Shown: positions 22,815-33,184, counted from the first letter of the stretch. The stretch is 64,000 bases of DNA from Acanthosepion lycidas (GCA_963932145.1 OZ010571.1:109635005-109699004); one strand, 5' to 3'. The notes: generated by a model from the sequence alone, not told the origin. Numbers and translations: made by a program.

Positions 22815-22950
22815 GAGTTCTCTTTAGCCCAGTTGGTTAAAGCATGTCAGATCTAACAACGGTAGCCTCTGCCCAGGGGAAATTCAGGTTTGAATTCTGT
22901 CGGAGTGCATATTTTTTCTTTCATAAGATTTCTCGATTGTTTAGTAGACA
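22815..22950 (+). repeat. tRNA-derived SINE (family S), best copy
   Basis: A-box-like 'tagcccagttggttaaagc' (22825-22843) and B-box 'caggtttgaattct' (22885-22898) lie 42 bp apart, as in tRNA-derived SINEs. The tRNA-unrelated tail begins 'gtcggagtgcatattttttc'. Confidence 0.75.
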
Positions 22951-23040
22951 AGAATAAATAAATATAATGTTTAATAAATAAATATGAGTATCCACTAAAA
23001 ATAACATTTAAAGTGATAAAGTCTGTCATATTAATAAATA

Positions 23041-23064
23041 ATATATATATATATATATATATAT
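23041..23064. repeat. (TA)n microsatellite
   Basis: Twelve TA units. Confidence 0.9.
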
Positions 23065-23319
23065 CAATAAATATACATAATACCTCAGGCTGGCAAGAGG
23101 ATAAAGATCCAAGGAGAGCTCTATGTCAGAGACAGAGCAAAATTAGTAAAATAAATGTGATTTTAATTCTCCAGTCTATATCTAAGTTTAGTTCAAAAAG
23201 TATCAAAAATTATATTCGAATCATATTTTAAGCACACACCTACACCTATCTATATATATATATATATACATACATCCATATTACAAACATATACCTACTC
23301 ATTTACATATCTATAATAA

Positions 23320-23322
<3 letters not shown>

Positions 23323-23362
<40 letters not shown>
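23323..23362. repeat. (TA)n microsatellite
   Basis: About 20 TA units; a shorter tract precedes it at 23251-23268. It is followed directly by a short open frame ending at 23525. Confidence 0.95.
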
Positions 23363-23364
<2 letters not shown>

Positions 23365-23525
23365 AGTATGTGGTGCAGTTCAATTTACATTACATGAATC
23401 ATTCATACAAAAAACAGATATAGAAGTTAATGATTTAAATGGCGAGAATACATCTTTGCAAACAAATTTAATAAATTACATTAACCCCGAACCTGAAGAT
23501 GAATATTATAATCCCTGTTTATAAA
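23365..23525 (+). other. Open reading segment of unknown origin
   Basis: From the end of the (TA)n tract an uninterrupted frame runs for about 53 codons ('VCGAVQFTLHESFIQK', 'TDIEVNDLNGENTSLQ', 'YINPEPEDEYYNPCL') to a stop. The composition is less AT-biased at third positions than chance ORFs here, and it ends in an acidic tail. No family was recognised. It sits just before a hammerhead-like motif, so it may be the end of a retroelement ORF. Confidence 0.35.
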
Positions 23526-23539
23526 TTCCAGTTGTATAA

Positions 23540-23605
23540 GGTCTTTTTTTTATTTTTTTTACAAGCTTTCATCTGTGCATACAGACATCATCAGGTATGG
23601 AAATA
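23540..23605 (-). ncRNA. Hammerhead-like motif (degenerate)
   Basis: On the minus strand: CTGATGA, then a hairpin GTCTG-tatgca-CAGAT, then GAAA and 'gcttgta'. The two conserved boxes and helix II are present. Helix III and helix I are weak and an A-run follows, so activity is doubtful. Confidence 0.4.
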
Positions 23606-23789
23606 GATTTGTTTTTTTACTTCCCGGTAATAACAGGACAATGAAAGAATAGATGTAATCCGAAATATGTTTTTAGAAATGTGTTATTGTTAATTGTAAA
23701 AAATTTTTTGGGAGCGTGTGGTCACAAGGCTGAGGTTCAATTTTTACCATATTAGTACAAAAACGCACAATCTTAAAATTTAAAAATTC

Positions 23790-23816
23790 ATATATCTATA
23801 TATATATATATATATA

Positions 23817-23868
<52 letters not shown>
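23790..23868. repeat. Long (TA)n microsatellite
   Basis: About 40 TA units with two tatcta interruptions, running into CA repeats up to 23896. Confidence 0.95.
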
Positions 23869-23877
<9 letters not shown>

Positions 23878-23896
23878 ATACACAAACACACACACA

Positions 23897-24434
23897 TTTT
23901 TTTTTTTTTTTTTTTAAGCATTTCACCCGAAGCAAGGTGGGATGCCACTAGTATGCAAGGGGTTACAGAGAGTGGGAGTGAGAATAAAGAGGTGTGATGG
24001 AGGAAAGGATGAAGAGAAGGACGGGAATAGATCGGGGCATCTGAAGATGTCAATTGACATTATATTTGAATAGTTGGAGATTAGGGAATTTCACAGACAG
24101 AAGGTGTGAGACATAAAGCTATTGGAGTAGAAGATATGGCTACATTTAACCATTTCGACAGTGAAAGTGTGGGGCCGTGATGCCAGCCGAGTAGCACACT
24201 TAAATTCATGGAGTCTGGGAACTATTGAAAGTAGCCTGTCGGAGTAGTTACCATGAAAGTATTTGTAGAAAAGACAGAGGGAGGCGACTACATGTCTCTG
24301 AGAGAGAGCGACTGTAGACGAGATGCTAGATCAGGACCAATAATATCTCTGGATTTTGTTGAGGACCTTAAGGTGAAGAGTGGGGGCACCAGACCATATA
24401 TGGCAGCAGTATTCCATGCAAGGGTGATGGTAGA

Positions 24435-24440
<6 letters not shown>
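23897..24440 (-). pseudogene. LINE-C 3' end with poly(A)
   Basis: A 19-base T-run (poly(A) of the minus strand) is followed by 'catttcacccgaagcaaggt', 'gcaaggggttacagagagtg' (3' UTR) and then the ORF tail, which resembles the copy at 1846-2265 ('gtagaagatatggctacatt', 'ttaaattcatggagtctggg', 'aagtatttgtagaaaagaca'). The copy extends to a (TA)n tract at 24442, into which a mariner element is inserted on the other side. Confidence 0.8.

Positions 24441-24441
<1 letters not shown>

Positions 24442-24475
<34 letters not shown>
24442..24475. repeat. (TA)n microsatellite
   Basis: About 17 TA units directly before a mariner-type terminal repeat. Confidence 0.95.
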
Positions 24476-24477
<2 letters not shown>

Positions 24478-24480
<3 letters not shown>

Positions 24481-25000
24481 GGTGTTTCAAAAAGAATACG
24501 CCAAAATCATTGTACTGTTTTTTCAGGTCTATAGCATTGTAGTGGACTCAATCAGTGGTTATTTGATAGAGTAGTTATCAAAGTCTGATTGGGTCTCAGT
24601 TTCACCGCTGTCGTTAGTATAACTTATGGTTCAGCTGAATTGTAGGAAGATCACTCAAAATCGCGACTCCTCAGCAGATGGTGTTTTGCATGCTTGAGTT
24701 CGCGAAAACAAACGCCATTGTCACGGTGCAGGCAGATTCGAATGACTTCATTTTTCAGCAAGATGGAGCACCACCCCATTGGCATCTCGGGTTAGAGCTT
24801 ATCTGAATGAAAACATGCCTCAGCAATGGATTGAGAGGAGAGGTCCTAAAGATCTTGCTCTTTGTGGTTGGCCTGCCAGATCCCCAGACCTCACTGTGTG
24901 TGACTTTTTCTTGTAGGGGTATGTTAAAGAACAAGTTTATGTTCCAACACTTCCAGCAGGTATCGATGACTTGAAAGATCGAATTAACAAGATTACATTT
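24478..25000 (+). pseudogene. mariner/Tc1-superfamily transposase relic
   Basis: Begins with a terminal-repeat-like 'cagggtgtttcaaaaagaat' against the (TA)n tract. From 24739 the catalytic C-terminal half is readable with one frameshift and one stop: 'FIFQQDGAPPHWH', 'YLNENMPQQWIERR', 'PKDLALCGWPARSPDLTVCD', 'FFL', stop, 'GYVKEQVYVPTLP'. The two Asp of 'QDGAP' and 'DLTVCD' would be catalytic Asp residues of a DDD/DDE transposase. The N-terminal DNA-binding half is deleted and no matching right terminal repeat was seen. Confidence 0.8.
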
Positions 25001-25910
25001 TATAGCAAAATGACCAATAATACATTTTATCTGTAGTTGAAAGTATACAATTGCATTCAAAATGTATTTAGTTGAAGCCATAAAATTGTGTTCAAAATAT
25101 TTAGATTTTGGAATTAAATAAGCCATAATTGATATGCCACAAAAAAATCAACCAAACAACTTAAAAAACTTTCATGACATTAATCCATATAATATTTTGC
25201 AAATTCTTAAAGAAATCAAACTGTATTCCAAAATGACTTCAACAAAACTACAACCTAAAATACACATATCACTGCCCCTATTAATCCTATCCTCACAAAC
25301 ATGTATATGTACAAAAGCTGAGTATCCCAAGAAAATTAAATTTTGGCATTAAATGACCATAAAGAGTTGATATTCCATTAAACAAATCAAATACACATAA
25401 ATACATGTTGACAAGCTTTCCTAGTAGCTGTCTATTACATGTAACAACCATCTGCAAGCAAAGTTAGCCAATCCCTGTTGCAGACTCCTGTTCAGGCACA
25501 TTTGTGTTTGTTTGACTTTCACAAAACCAATCAGTGGTTTATATTGCAACTATGTTGAGCAGACCTTAATTACAGTTTCTAGGAGAGAGTGCATCCATCT
25601 GGCATGATTAACATTTCTTAGTACACTCAAACTGTTGGTCATGCTTGCACAAACAATTGATAGATTGTGAACAGTTCCATCTACCCAATTTCATTTACAA
25701 GGCTTGGATGAACCTGTGGTATAGTTTTCAGACACTTACCAATGGTACCAAAATCTGGAAACACCTTTCCAGGCCCAAAACACCAAGTAGTTACCTACCT
25801 GAAAAATCAACCATGGTAAGATTTAAATGTGAGGCATATGGTTTTTGGGGTTTGTTTTTTTAAACATTGGGAGTTGTTTTCACAAAGTAGTGGTTCATTG
25901 GAAGAATTAG
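25001..25910. other. No recognised feature
   Basis: AT-rich sequence with short chance ORFs. A GT-rich stretch at 25935-25950 after 'tatataaaaagctctagatg' resembles the start of the Helitron at 26471 but cannot be traced further. Confidence 0.35.
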
Positions 25911-26275
25911 TTCATATATATAAAAAGCTCTAGATGTGTGTGTGTATGTGTGATATTCCCATATTGACAGACATAAATTTTGCTGACTGAAATTTCTGAA
26001 CAAAACATTTCCTAGATTTTAGCTGCTTCAAAAATAATTTTTTCTTTTGCAATTTCTTGTTTCATAGAAAGACCTAACAAATGATGGTAACTGTTTGAAT
26101 TAAAAGTAATTAATGCAAGATTTTACTTCAAGAGATTAAAAGGTTAAAATTTAAAGATGAGGCTATTATACAAAAGCACTGATGCAGTTCAATAAATCCC
26201 CAGTGAATTTGAATAGAACTTATTCACTGATTTTATTATTGAATTAGTCATATTGCTTTTTATAATCACATAAAT

Positions 26276-26361
26276 TATATGGAAATCACACATATAAATA
26301 CATACAAATTATATACTATAAATATATGCAACATAAAATAATATATAATAATTGTATGTGA

Positions 26362-26366
<5 letters not shown>
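26276..26366 (+). repeat. Duplicated Helitron flank (copy A)
   Basis: 'acatataaatacatac' and 'tatactataaatatatgcaa' / 'cataaaataata' recur at 26430-26470 and 27153-27215, on the two sides of the Helitron. This copy lacks the insert and is an approximate reference for the pre-insertion site. Confidence 0.7.

Positions 26367-26422
<56 letters not shown>
26364..26422. repeat. (TA)n microsatellite
   Basis: About 29 TA units between the two copies of the flank duplication. Confidence 0.95.
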
Positions 26423-26430
<8 letters not shown>

Positions 26431-26470
26431 GAAATCATACATATAAATACATACACATAGTATATATACA

Positions 26471-27152
26471 TCTTACTTATTATAAAACGCAGATTGTGTG
26501 TATGTCTGTACGTTTATATATTGGATCGGATTTCCTACATTTTTCAACTGATTTCAACAATACTTCACAGGACTACGTAAAATTACCTTGCAGTGGTTCT
26601 GACAGCAACAAAAATTGGAAAAACAATTGTTTTTGTATGAAATCAATTTGAAAACACAATTAGGAGGCAATGAAAGGGAGACAACTCATATCGAGTTATA
26701 CTTATTCTTATTGAGTTATCGAGTTATACTTTTATAAAACCCAGGTTGTTTGTTTGTGTGTGTGTGTGTGTGTTCGTTCATTTATATATGGGATTGGATT
26801 TCCTACATTTTTCAAAGATTTCAACAAAACCTCACTTTTTTTGCTAGATAGTGTTTCTTATTGTCTTGCACACTTTTTACTTTATTTTTTTACATTCAGA
26901 ATGCTTTAAAAATTCCATTTACAAGACTATTGTTTATAATAAAATTCTATTCAATCGGTAGACTCATAATGATTGAAAACAATGTTTTTGTTTGAGTTTG
27001 ACCAATTCGCAAAAAAAAAAAACTAATTAAGACATGCGTATCCGTCAACCTTAAACAATAATCTTTGTCAATTTTATTTTTCAGTCTTTATGATGGTACT
27101 TGATCTATCTCTTACCGTTACATCCCCGGGCAATGCCAGGCTCTACTGCTAG
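26471..27152 (+). mobile_element. Non-autonomous Helitron, copy 1 (682 bp)
   Basis: Starts TCTTACTTATTATAAAACGC and ends in a hairpin region CCGGGcaatgCCAGG, an 8-base spacer and CTAG, inserted between A (26470) and T (27153) with no target duplication. These are the classic Helitron ends (5' TC, 3' CTRR with upstream hairpin, A/T target). It has no Rep/helicase ORF. The first 100 bp ('tggatcggatttcctacatt') is repeated internally from about 26735 ('tgggattggatttcctacat'). Copy 2 is at 51230-51882. Confidence 0.9.
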
Positions 27153-27215
27153 TATACTATAAATATATGCAACATAAAATAATATGTAATAATTTTATGT
27201 GCGAGAATAAATTAT

Positions 27216-28105
27216 ATATAATATATATGCACGCATACATGTTTGTGTGCATAGATATTTTATTATCAAGCTTCCTGACGAGTTTGAATACAGACATATA
27301 GATATAGACACTTACATGTATATGAGTGTGTAATTATATTTTTTTTTTTTTTCATTCAAATAGGCTTCGTTAAATAATTTAGACGTATCATGTCAATTCG
27401 TTTTTTCTTATGATTCTTTCAAGTTCATGGATTAATTTTGTGGTATTGCCCATGTCTTTATGGGACACAGCACTAAGAAACTTTCAACTTTTTTTTTTTT
27501 ACTCATTATCGGGAACATTAATGTTATCAGTTATTACAGGAAAACATTTCTATTAGCTTCAGCCTGAAATTTTTCAGAAATTCTATAATTGTAACTGACA
27601 TATATCTAGATCAAATACAAGTACATCATGCATTGAATGATTTGTAGCTATTTACAAAGGATATGCAGTTTAAATTTAAAAAATTTGTCCATTATGTCAT
27701 CAACAATACTTTATGTACATAATTTAAATTGTAATATATGTAAAATTATTTGTGAATATGAAAGGATTATAATAAAAATAAGCATAACGTTCATAATTTA
27801 TTCAATCAGACATGCCTAAAATTTAAATTATGTATACTTATATAAACATACAAATATATTCATATTATTATAATAATCTAAGATGAAAAAAAAAGGATAA
27901 AGACATCAACATGTTGTATGATTCTGGTGTTTCCATTTATCAGTATGGACTCAGCCATCAGATACATGTTGCATAAACTATATAGAAGTAGTGTAGCTGT
28001 GGCAGGCTAAATTTCAGAATAGTTGATCAAATAATTATTGCTGAAATGGGGGACTGAGTTGGCAACTGCTTTGTTCCATATTTTTCTTAGAACATGTCTA
28101 TACTA

Positions 28106-28109
<4 letters not shown>
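27216..28109. other. AT-rich DNA, nothing recognised
   Basis: Contains poly(T) runs near 27340 and 27490. No repeat family or coding domain identified. Confidence 0.4.

Positions 28110-28142
<33 letters not shown>
28110..28142. repeat. (TA)n microsatellite
   Basis: About 16 TA units. A second tract of ten units lies at 28280-28299. Confidence 0.9.
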
Positions 28143-28144
<2 letters not shown>

Positions 28145-28329
28145 TGAACATTTGCATATAGCATGAAACAGACTCTAAGTGTTGACTTCTATGTTCACTT
28201 TTATATTTACACACGCTCTATCTCTGATATTGAGCACTTTATCCCATAAATATAGCACACCTTAAGACTATATTTCTTCATATATATATATATATATATT
28301 TTAGAGAGAGAAGTGGGGATGGATGCATG

Positions 28330-28402
28330 CATGCATGCATTGTGGAGTAATGGATAGCAGCTTGGATTGAGGAATTGGAGAGCTTTGTTTGAATTCAGTT
28401 AC
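28330..28402 (+). repeat. tRNA-derived SINE (family E), head only
   Basis: 'ggagtaatggatagcagctt', 'ggattgaggaattggagagc' and 'gtttgaattcagtt' match the head of the family E reference copy. It is cut off where the LINE-C relic begins. Confidence 0.75.
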
Positions 28403-28700
28403 ATCTAGACAATTCAACTGTTCAACTGTAAAATGACGAGACCTTGTTGTCAGTCTCATACTGCACTTAAATTCATAAAGTCTAGGTATCCATAGAGTAA
28501 ATTTCATCAGAACAATTATTATGAAAGTATTTATAGAAAAGGCACAGGGAAGTGACATTACAGCAGTTGGAATGTGACTGAAGTCGAGATGCAAGGTTAT
28601 TGCAGATTTTACTTTATCAAGAATATCTAAATACATAGGCAGAGCACCAGACCAGATGTGGTAGAATTATTCAAGGCACAGATGAAAGGCAGACTTATAA
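28403..28700 (-). pseudogene. LINE-C ORF tail, minus
   Basis: 'actgcacttaaattcataaa', 'tatgaaagtatttatagaaa' and 'aggcacagggaagtgacatt' match the LINE-C ORF tail at 1846-2265 in order, with insertions and losses. Confidence 0.65.
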
Positions 28701-28973
28701 ATGTGTAAGATAGATTATAACAAGAAAAATTGCCTAGCACAACTCAGTGAACCAAATTTCCTCGCAATTGATTTGAAATAATCTTTCCACTTCATGTGAG
28801 CAGAGAACAATACCCACTGAGTCATTCTCCTGGAGGTTAACATCAGATATGCTGATGGAAGGCAGAAAGGGGTCTCTCAGATGATTAAAAGAAAGCTGTT
28901 TTGTTTTGGAGGTGACAAAATTAACAAGTATATATAATTATTTATTTAAAAAAAAATTTAAATATGTTATAAA

Positions 28974-29028
28974 ATCACGACAAAAATAGCCATTTTGTTT
29001 CAACACCCTCGGTGTCTTATCAAGTGAT
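28974..29028 (-). ncRNA. Hammerhead ribozyme-like RNA with U3-A8 core
   Basis: On the minus strand all parts of a hammerhead are found in order. Helix I is ATCAC (29028-29024) with GTGAT (28978-28974). The core reads TTGATAA where the usual is CTGATGA. Helix II is GACACC-gag-GGTGTT (six pairs, first a G-U wobble). Then comes GAAA. Helix III is CAAAA with TTTTG plus the A15.1-U16.1 pair. The cleavage triplet is GUC, directly before GTGAT. The two core changes (C3 to U, G8 to A) keep the 3-8 position able to pair. No other family member of this exact sequence lies in the window. Self-cleavage is not shown by sequence alone. Confidence 0.7.
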
Positions 29029-29719
29029 GATGTTGAATACTTTGTATTGAGCACTCTTTTAAGAATAGTAATTGTTGGTTATTGGAATTCATTCCATATA
29101 CACCAATCATCATGCTTTTGGCATAACGTGACAACACAATACAATCATGAAATTTCAACACACTGTTGTTCAGATAGCAGAGTTACCTGCAGTGGTTGGA
29201 CAAACATTTTGTTTGGTGAACAAAGTCACCAACACACTGCTAAAGGTTAATAGTCTTTATAACTTCTCACAAAATGAAAGTCTCTCAAAGAATTTTCTTT
29301 CCTCTTCAATTAATTCTTCTGGACTCTCAAATGAAAAAAAAAAAATAAAAAGATTCCCAACCAGCTCACAGATTATGCATTGTCAGCATGATTCAATTAT
29401 CTACTAATTACCAATCAACAGTTTAATTAATTGCTTTGGTTTAACTTTGGCGGACAAGTTTCATGTCAGTTTTTAAAAGTTCTATTCAGACAGGAAGGCA
29501 TTTCCTTTTCAGATAGAACAATTGTTAATTAAGATGTAGCATACTGAGAAAACAGGGTGGCAAAGGAAAGAAAAACTTTAGTCAGGGAAAATGTAAGATT
29601 CAAATGGTTTTATTTTTTAAAAGAAAATTTAAGCAAAAAGTTTTGAAAATTTTTCACAAGTTAAATATCAGCAACATTGCAGGTTGGATAAAAAAACTGA
29701 CTGGCAAAAGAATGTTCGG

Positions 29720-29722
<3 letters not shown>

Positions 29723-29753
<31 letters not shown>
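29723..29753. repeat. (TA)n microsatellite
   Basis: About 15 TA units followed by ATA repeats. Confidence 0.9.
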
Positions 29754-29756
<3 letters not shown>

Positions 29757-29797
29757 ATAATATTTATTAACATTTATAACAAAAATGTTATAAACTG

Positions 29798-29846
29798 TTA
29801 CATAAATGCAATCATGTTTTGACACTATGTCTCCTCAGGTGGTGAT
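29798..29846 (-). ncRNA. Decayed hammerhead-like motif
   Basis: Minus strand: CTGAGGA (one change from CTGATGA), helix II GACA-tag-TGTC, then AAAA where GAAA is expected, then ACAT...ATGT as helix III followed by GUA-type triplet. Helix I does not form. This is probably a dead copy of a Penelope-type ribozyme. Confidence 0.4.
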
Positions 29847-29901
29847 GGTCAACTACCAAAGCATCTGAGCACACCGATTTGCTTTTGTTTTATAAATACA
29901 T

Positions 29902-29917
29902 GTCTCTCTCTCTCTCT

Positions 29918-29955
<38 letters not shown>
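29902..29955. repeat. (CT)n(TA)n microsatellite
   Basis: Nine CT units then about 17 TA units, ending exactly where a Penelope-type terminus (ggcagcatg) begins. Confidence 0.9.
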
Positions 29956-29958
<3 letters not shown>

Positions 29959-30383
29959 CAGCATGTTTTCATTGACATGTGTCATTGAATATTTTACACA
30001 AGTTTGTCTACTTATTTTCAATAGGATAATCTCATATCCATGGACAAGCTTCTTAGTATCCTTACTAAAGGAAGAGAGAAAATTACCATTTTACATTGTA
30101 AAATTAATATAATACAGTAAAATTTAAATTGTACAGTTTCACTTCACAGTTAAAAAAATTTAACTTTTATATGAACATAAAAATTTGCCTTAGTAAAAAA
30201 CACCCTGATAATGACATTGTGCTAATGTCGAAAATACTCAGAATAAATGAATATGCACTAATATAGTAATTTTCTCACTTCCTTTAATAAGGATACTAAG
30301 AAGCTTGTCCATAAATATGAGAAGATCCTATTGAAAAAAAAGGAGACAAAAGTTGTCTAAATTATTCAAGGAAATATGCCTTA
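29955..30383 (+). mobile_element. Penelope-like terminal pair (inverted) with hammerhead
   Basis: Left arm 29955-30110 and right arm 30262-30383 are inverted copies: 'cttagtatccttactaaagg' on the left against 'cctttaataaggatactaag' on the right. The left arm opens 'ggcagcatgttttcattgac', as do the Penelope termini at 54473 and 57451. A hammerhead-like motif lies between the arms at 30201-30245. (TA)n tracts bound both sides. No coding part remains. Confidence 0.65.
30201..30245 (+). ncRNA. Hammerhead-like motif in Penelope terminus
   Basis: CTGATAA (30205-30211, usual CTGATGA), helix II GACATT-gtgct-AATGTC (six perfect pairs), GAAA (30230-30233), then 'ATACTC' with cleavage expected after CTC. 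The ancestor of 'AATACT' was probably the self-complementary AGTACT, which is the short helix III form of Penelope ribozymes that act as dimers. Helix I is weak. Confidence 0.55.
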
Positions 30384-30401
30384 ATATATATATATATATA
30401 T
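30383..30401. repeat. (TA)n microsatellite
   Basis: Nine TA units directly after the right arm of the Penelope pair. Confidence 0.9.
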
Positions 30402-30734
30402 GCATATAAATTCAAACAATGATAAATAAAAATTTAATTATAAACTTGAGCCCCTACAATTAATACCCTAATAGTACTTATGATACCACCAAATCAGATT
30501 AGAAAACAAAATAATGGCCAAGTGAAGACAGATATAAATATTTCCTTTATTATTTAAGCATTAAAATTATTTATGTAAAAAAGACTAGATTGCTGGAAAA
30601 TGAACAATGATAACAGGTCTAGAAAACTAGAAGTCAAATGGTAATAATTGGAGGGAAAAGAGAGAAAAGTTTAAGGAGAGAGTAAAAAAGAAAAAAGATC
30701 TATAAAAAGGACAAGTAATCATGACATTCTTCAC

Positions 30735-30927
30735 ATATAGACACTATGAAAAAAATCATCTTGCACAAATAAAGAGTACATATAAAAAAAGAGAAATTGT
30801 GATGTGCAAGCAGTTGATTGCTGATATCCACTGACAAGATGGTGGTGTAATTGCCAGAGGGTCCATCTATGAAACTCTGGAATTAGAATAGTGAAGGTAA
30901 CTTGAATCAGCTAAGTGACAAACATTT

Positions 30928-30930
<3 letters not shown>
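30735..30930 (+). repeat. Repeat family G ending in (TA)n, copy 1
   Basis: 'attgctgatatccactgaca', 'cagagggtccatctatgaaa', 'tgaaggtaacttgaatcagc' and 'taagtgacaaacattttac' then (TA)24. The same block, also ending in (TA)n, is at 58370-58531. Confidence 0.75.

Positions 30931-30978
<48 letters not shown>
30931..30978. repeat. (TA)n microsatellite
   Basis: 24 TA units at the 3' edge of repeat G. Confidence 0.95.
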
Positions 30979-30980
<2 letters not shown>

Positions 30981-31258
30981 TAACTATACTCATCTTGAAA
31001 AACCTTCAAATGTTTGATTTGCCAATAATCAAATCAATCTTGAAGGAAGAAAAGATTTTTAAAAAAAGAAAGAGCTAGAAACATGAAAATCTGTTGAAAA
31101 AAAAAAAATCACACAGATACAGGTTTAAAGCCCAAAGAAACAACCCTGACACAAGTAAGCAACTAACTAAAAGAGCTCAATACAACCGTAGAGCAGACCT
31201 AGATAAACCTAGTGAGCCAGACAAACCTACCCAGGTTTCACCTAAGCGGTTCATCGGG

Positions 31259-31263
31259 GATCA

Positions 31264-31313
<50 letters not shown>

Positions 31314-31318
31314 TGATT
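31259..31318. repeat. (AT)n inside a perfect palindrome
   Basis: A tract of about 22 AT units is bordered by ATCATGCAT on the left and ATGCATGAT on the right, so the whole 58-bp stretch is self-complementary. Confidence 0.9.
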
Positions 31319-31442
31319 TTTGTAAATTGTACATTGCCTTGGCAAAGTTTGTTAGAGAATGAAACGTGTAGCCTAAGAATATTTTTTCCTCTTGACTTAT
31401 TTAATTCATTCCTTTACAGATATACTATCTGAAAATAATTTA

Positions 31443-31485
31443 TACACACACACATGTATGTGTGTATATATAAAAACAAAGTATA

Positions 31486-31532
<47 letters not shown>

Positions 31533-31585
31533 ATGTATGTATGTATATATATATATATATATAACAATGTGTGTGTGTGTGTTTT
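31443..31585. repeat. Compound CA/TA/TG microsatellite
   Basis: (AC)n, TA-rich and (GT)n blocks in succession. All ORFs reported across it (VYIYIYI or HTHIYIY readings) are products of the repeat. Confidence 0.9.
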
Positions 31586-32465
31586 TAAGATGCATAACAG
31601 TATCCAAAACAAAAGTGAAGATGATGAGACAAAATGGAAAATTTATTAATGAAGTATTTTGCCAATGCCTTGTGTTCTCTGAGGACATGTGGTGATCATA
31701 AATCAGATTAAATTAGATTAACTTATTACCTCCAATGTCCAGACTCAAAAGTGTGTCTGTTTGCTTGACTTGGAGTTGGCTGGTTTCAAAATCTACAGAC
31801 CTATACATAAATAAACCATCCAACCCAGTGTGACTCAAAATATCTGGGGAAAAACAGTGCACAGCCAAATATTTAAAAAAGAAAGAAACAGTTCCAATCA
31901 GTTGATAGAAAATACTTTTTCCTTTCTTTGTTGTTAGAAATTATCTCTTTTCTACAAAAAAAAAAAAAAAAAAGATTTATATCAGTCAATTTAAAAAAAA
32001 AAGCTCATTCTTAAAACTTTTCATTGCTGTTTTGGTTATATATTGAATTAACTTCTTATTCTATTGCTTGTTTCATTTATAATCATTTTTCAATTTTAAG
32101 TGTAAGTATTCATGTTAAAGCATTCCATCAATATAAGGGATTTCAAACTATTTTCTTTATTTTTAAAATGAAGTCATATGAAAATTGACTGAATTGTATT
32201 TGCGATGTTAGAGGCTCTAAATCTAACCAACAGTCAACACACATACTGACACCATCAACTCCTGCAAGAGCAACTATATAGGTACACATTTCCCATTTTC
32301 CTCTCACTACCATCTTCTGGAATTAAACACATGGACACTACCAGGCAGACCCCAAAATTCCCACACAGAAAAACACAAGACAAACATTTAATATCTACCG
32401 GACCAATGAAAGACTAACAACACAGAACTCAAATGTAATGGAACATTCTCCTCCACAATTCAATT

Positions 32466-32516
32466 GCCAACATTTCTGATGAAGCTTAAATAAAAGTGAA
32501 ATATGTTAAATTTGTA
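32466..32516 (+). ncRNA. Hammerhead-like motif near Penelope terminus
   Basis: Helix I ATTT with AAAT; canonical CTGATGA (32476-32482); helix II GCTT-aaataa-AAGT; canonical GAAA; a minimal helix III and a GTT triplet before AAAT. Both conserved boxes are intact, but the helices are short and AT-rich. Confidence 0.5.
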
Positions 32517-32555
32517 TTTTCTTATTCTATCACTATAGTGTAATGTTACTTTCCT

Positions 32556-32731
32556 TGTTGGCTGCTGGGTCGTATAATTTAATCATAGTGTATTTGGGCA
32601 GCAACCCCTCTTTTATATATGTTTCATTATGTTACTGTGACTTGTTATATTTGGGTTCAGTCAAAGTGTTTTTCAGCATTTCATTACATTTTTATGAAAC
32701 TTGTATAAAAGAGGGATTGTTGCCATCTCTA
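32556..32731 (+). mobile_element. Penelope-type terminal hairpin
   Basis: 31-bp inverted ends: ggcagcaacccctcttttat on the left, and on the right the reverse complement of ggcaacaatccctcttttat. The ggcagcaa start is the same as in the Penelope termini at 54473 and 57451. A hammerhead-like motif lies 40 bp upstream in the orientation expected for this family. Confidence 0.6.
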
Positions 32732-33184
32732 TCTGAGCTTTAGCTGGTGATGGATGATGTAATAAAGTTCAGTGGAGTAAAAGAATTCACTGTAAGCAGA
32801 GGTCATGCTTTAAGTGATGGACATGCTCTTTTTTATTTAATTGGAGTTATCATTTGAAAGGATTTGGTCTGTGGGCCTTTGATGGTCATTTTGGAGAATT
32901 TCTGCACATGCGAATGTCAGTAGTACTTCAATAAAACTCCCTCTTCGTTCCTACTCTGTCCTCACTTTTTATTAACTATCTACCAAAGAACATTCTCAAT
33001 CACTAGTAAATGTCTGTGCAAATGTTACCACTTGGATATAATTCCAGGAACCCAGGATGATCAGAGCCTTGCTGCGGATCTCACCTGACACAGCTCTTCA
33101 CAGCTCACAGGGGAAAATAGTTATTTTGTTAGTTTTATTTTCCCGAAACTAAGCCAGTAATGTTTCATCACCACTGTTGTAACC

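Noticed and set aside
31392..31695. Several ORFs rich in Tyr/Ile/Cys/Val
   Set aside because: Products of TA, CA and GT microsatellites in different frames.
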